NCBI GenBank assembly: GCA_032821775.1 | Contig: JAVLRN010000013.1 | Coordinates: 124,001 to 188,000 of the forward strand | Source: Sanguinoderma infundibulare | Taxonomy: Eukaryota > Basidiomycota > Agaricomycetes > Polyporales > Polyporaceae | Direction: 5' to 3' | Length of the DNA: 64,000 nt | In this document: positions 60,752 through 64,000 of the stretch, one piece after another | Layout of the letters: each line of letters opens with the position of its first letter | Position numbering within the stretch: the stretch's first letter is position 1 | Program-made: the position numbers and the translations under genes | Notes under the pieces: generated by a model | What the model was told of the DNA's origin: nothing | Database searches by the model: none | Seen by the model: only the letters and a program-made list of their open reading frames with translations

Positions 60752-63560
60752 GGGAGCCTCAAGCAGTGGGATCAATATTTTGGAATATAAGCCCATTGGA
60801 GTCCTGGGCTCTTTGACGCACACAAATTGTATGGTGTGTACGGCTCTTAAACACAGGCTTATTAGACATTTCACCCAATCACACCAGGCGCGTTTGTGTT
60901 GAGTAAATGGCTGACAATTTTATAGCCATTTGTCAAAAATAGTGAATGGTTAACTACGTGGTGTACTATTTCTGTCCCGTGGAGACGTGCATGCTTTGAA
61001 ATAGTCATGCCTTTAATGTGTTGGAAATGAAGGGTATGAACCGGTGCACAACAGGGGAGTGGTTGGGCAGGTCCGAGATGCATCCCGACGCCCGACCACG
61101 ACTGTAATGTGTTGGAAATGAAAGGGCGTTGACCGGCACACAACACATGTGCGTACATGTCGGCGGTGACTGGACCCATAAAAACACTCCATGGTGGAGT
61201 ATCAGAAGCGGAGGGATACTCGCTATGGCCAGACAGCATACTCGCTGTGGTCAGACAGCGATGAGACTGCGCGAGGTGTCCGTATCATGCGCGAGCTACC
61301 CCATGCCTTGTCCGGCATCCGCTGTCCGTCTGCCATCAGCCCAAACCATTGGCTGTGTCCAAGTATGAGCATCCAGGACTGTGTTATGAGTAGGCACGGG
61401 TCAACGTACCAATGATCTCGCTGTGATTGGAGTCTTCGAGGCCGAGACTGAGCGATGTGGGGCTTTCCGCGAGTCTCTTACTACAATCTGTCGTGAGTTT
61501 CCTCAGCTGAAGATTTATACAAACTAGGGAACTTACAATTCGAGCCTCCCTTGGGAATATTTCAGGTCCGGCAGCCTGGACCTGGCCGACACCTTGTTGC
61601 TGCTGGCCCATAGGGGCCGGATTTGTGTGGGGTGCTGGAACGGTGTTCATGTTGGAATTTGCAGACGAGGATGGACGATCGTGGGCGTGCGGTGGTCGCT
61701 TCGTGATGTCACCTAACCACCCCTCGAAGCGGCGTGGAGCGCAACGCGCTGCTAGCACGATGACTAGTACGCCCGCGACTGGCGGATGAGCTGCACCTCG
61801 GCCTCGAAGACGTTCCTAGGGAATGTGATGATCGCGGTGAGGTGGATGTCCTGCAGTGCGTAATGGTGCGGCCAGAAGTTCGGGTGCGGGTCGAATGCGA
61901 CCGCAACGCCCTTGATGAGCGACGCGCCGTGGGGACCGAGCTCGATGTCCTCCCTGAAGTTCATGCTCTCGTATCCTTCCCACTGTCGGCGCGACTGGTG
62001 GATGAGCTACACTTCGGCCTCGAAGACGTTCCCGGGGAAGGTGATGAGAGCGGTAAGGTGGATGTCCTACAGCGCGTAGTGCCCATGGGGCGCGATCAGC
62101 GTGGGGTGCTGGAACGGTGTTCATGTTGGAATTTGCAGACGAGGATGGACGGCCGTGGGCGTGGATAGCACCTCCTTTGCTGAACCATATGGATGAAGTC
62201 GAGGAGACTGGACTCTGGTTCGCGGGAGCGTAGATGGGGTTGGTTGTTTTGGGATGTCACCTAGCCACCCATCTGTACAATAAACATTATGAGTGAAAAT
62301 AATCAAATGACGTGTGGTTCTGCTCACCTAGGCTATGTTGACTTGAGGTACGCTCCTTGCGCAATGGATCCAACCCATCGCTGACTACAACCGCTGTGAG
62401 CTTTCAGAGATCGAGGAGTTTGAAAGAAGCAGACTAACATTGAACAAGTGCAATGGTTTGGGTCAAAGTGCTCCGGCTGAGCCTCAGTGAGCCGTGAGGT
62501 AGATGCATGGTGTCGAGTTCGCGGAAAGAGGTAGCCTGGGCTGCAGGAGCCCTCCGCGTCATGAGAAGTTTGTCTGTGAGAGGAGGAAGGGAGAGGACGT
62601 CGGATGTCCATGGCGTCTTTGGGAATCATTCTGGTTCGATCCATTGAACCTGACCGATAACTTTTTGCTAGTGGCGCGGATTGGCGGGTGTTGCTGAATG
62701 AGTGTTCATCTTGAAATTTGCAGAGGAGGATGGACGAGGCTGAGCGTGAGTGGAAATAATCGAACAGCGTGCGATTCTACTCACCTAGGCTACTATGCAA
62801 TGTTGCACATGCTTCGCACTAGGGATCAAGACCGTCGCTGATAGAGCGTAGCGAAAGCTGTAGAAGCCCTCCGCGTTGTGAGAAGTTTGTCTGTGAGAGG
62901 AGGAAGGGAGAGGATGTCGGGAGGGTGTTGTATGTCCATCGTGGCTGTCAGAAGAGCACAGATGGGAGCTGGGATTTCTGCCTCTGCCTCTGGATGGGCG
63001 TACCTTATATACAGCGACGAGCGCCAAGCTCCGCCCGGCTCGCTTCGTGAGTTGTGTGGTCGCTGCGGCCGCTTTGGCGGCGCCGCGGCCGGGGCTTCAA
63101 TGAAAATGAAAGGCGGGAGCTTTGCACATGCCGCACCATTGAATAAACCTGTGGCGGGCATCATTTTGTGTTGCCCCCCGACAGAATCGAACATGAACAA
63201 GAGCATTCTGCCACGTCAGTGTCCACGCACCTGAACGGCCAGCGGATCCAAGGTCTCTTCGAACAATGCTGTCCAAATTCAAATGTGTGGCCCGCGGCTG
63301 GCAGGCCCTGCGCTTCGGTTCCATGCCCGCGGCTGAGCACTGAGCACGAAGATTGCTGTCTTGATGGCAGATGTTGATAGACATGTGCTCGAAGGAGAAC
63401 TCGAATCTCCAGAGACTCCCTGGGCTGTCACTGATCGGAAGATGTTGAAGGTGTGCTGTCCGAAAATGGAAGCATAGACGCCGTCCCCGTACTTGACAGC
63501 GTACGGACTTATGGCTTTTTGCACTGCGTTGACTAGAGCCTTCAAGAAATTCTTGCCACT
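60752..63560 (-). repeat. 2.8-kb dispersed repeat, copy C (inverted)
   Basis: Third copy, opposite in orientation to A and B. Read on the minus strand it starts GGCAAGAATTTCTTGAAGGC, passes through GGACGGCGTCTATGCTTCCA and ends near GGCTCCCGGAGCC. A minus-strand TATATAAGG lies at 63003-63011. It keeps one frame (63545-63279) reading KALVNAVQKAISPYAVKYGD then GVYASIFGQHTFNI, which looks protein-like but is not recognised. Confidence 0.8.
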
Positions 63561-63604
63561 ACACCGAACTCCGTGCGTTTATTGTATACCATCCCATTCC
63601 AATC

Positions 63605-64000
63605 ATGATGCACCTAACCGTCCACGTTGGTCGCACCCGGTTACCAAACAGACCGAGCTTTGGATGGCATGTCCATGGAGACTGTGGAATGCCAGACCCT
63701 ACTTGCAAGGAAGGCCACAGCACCATTGACAGGGACGATGCGGACTTCATCATAAGTTCCCGCGACAACGTCGATTTCTACGTCTTCAGCGTCATCCTGA
63801 TGGTAGCCTCCACAGTTTTTGAAGACATGCTCGCGATCCCCCAACCCCCAGGCCCCAGCAGCCGTGGCCAGAGGCCGGTGGCAGCACCACGACGAAGTCA
63901 TGGCTAACCTGAGCACTCTGTCCGCTTTACTCTCTCAACACCCGACTGCGGCCAGTGCCTCGCCTAGGAGGCCAAAGTCGACCTCCCAATTAGACTGCGC
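63605..64000 (+). pseudogene. BTB/POZ-domain gene, partial
   Basis: The frame from 63605 reads DDADFIISSRDNVDFYVFSV then ILMVASTVFEDMLAIPQPPG, closely related to the broken gene at 5418-6253. The two also share upstream sequence (GAACTC-GTGCGTTTAT). The frame meets a stop at 63905, where the BTB domain should continue, and no clear continuation is visible before the window ends. It is divergent from repeat copy C. Confidence 0.6.

Overview
The window looks like nuclear DNA of a mushroom-forming basidiomycete (Agaricomycetes, plausibly a polypore). The reasons are many short introns (about 45-65 nt, GT-AG with CTRAY-like branch sites), moderately GC-rich coding sequence, and families typical of these fungi: lineage-expanded BTB proteins, a DUF6534-type membrane protein, a DUF6589-type protein and a KDZ transposase with a CxC2 cysteine cluster. 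All functional names come from reading translations by eye; no database search was run.

Layout. 1-7.1 kb is repeat-rich, with broken BTB genes, a WD40-like scrap and copy A of a 2.5-2.8 kb repeat. 7.1-16.9 kb is ordinary gene space: a very-long-chain 3-oxoacyl-CoA reductase (minus), a hypothetical protein, a phytanoyl-CoA dioxygenase-like enzyme (minus) and a long low-complexity protein. 17.3-22.4 kb holds a BTB gene with an in-frame stop, then repeat copy B. 23.1-27.9 kb holds a three-unit polyubiquitin gene and an O-methyltransferase.

28.5-49.4 kb is the most interesting part, a nested pair of mobile-looking elements. The inner one (30403-43346, 12.9 kb) is a KDZ-type DNA transposon. It has about 205 bp terminal inverted repeats (4 mismatches), inverted 42-bp minisatellite arrays just inside them, a perfect 7-bp target duplication (CAACAGT), an intact-looking transposase, two passenger genes, and broken fragments of a TOR-like kinase and a viroplasmin-domain gene. 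It sits inside a RecQ-like helicase gene, 15 codons past motif VI; removing the element and one target copy restores the helicase frame exactly. That helicase and a divergent DUF6589-type gene are themselves flanked by inverted repeats (28485 and 49352), suggesting an older element of about 7.9 kb that I do not recognise as a described transposon.

50.5-60.7 kb returns to gene space: a DUF6534-like membrane protein, a coiled-coil protein with a J-like HPD motif, a mitochondrial carrier and a half-size ABC transporter. 60.75-63.56 kb is repeat copy C in inverted orientation, next to another partial BTB gene. In three places BTB-type sequences lie beside this repeat family, and none of the four BTB loci has a clean open frame.
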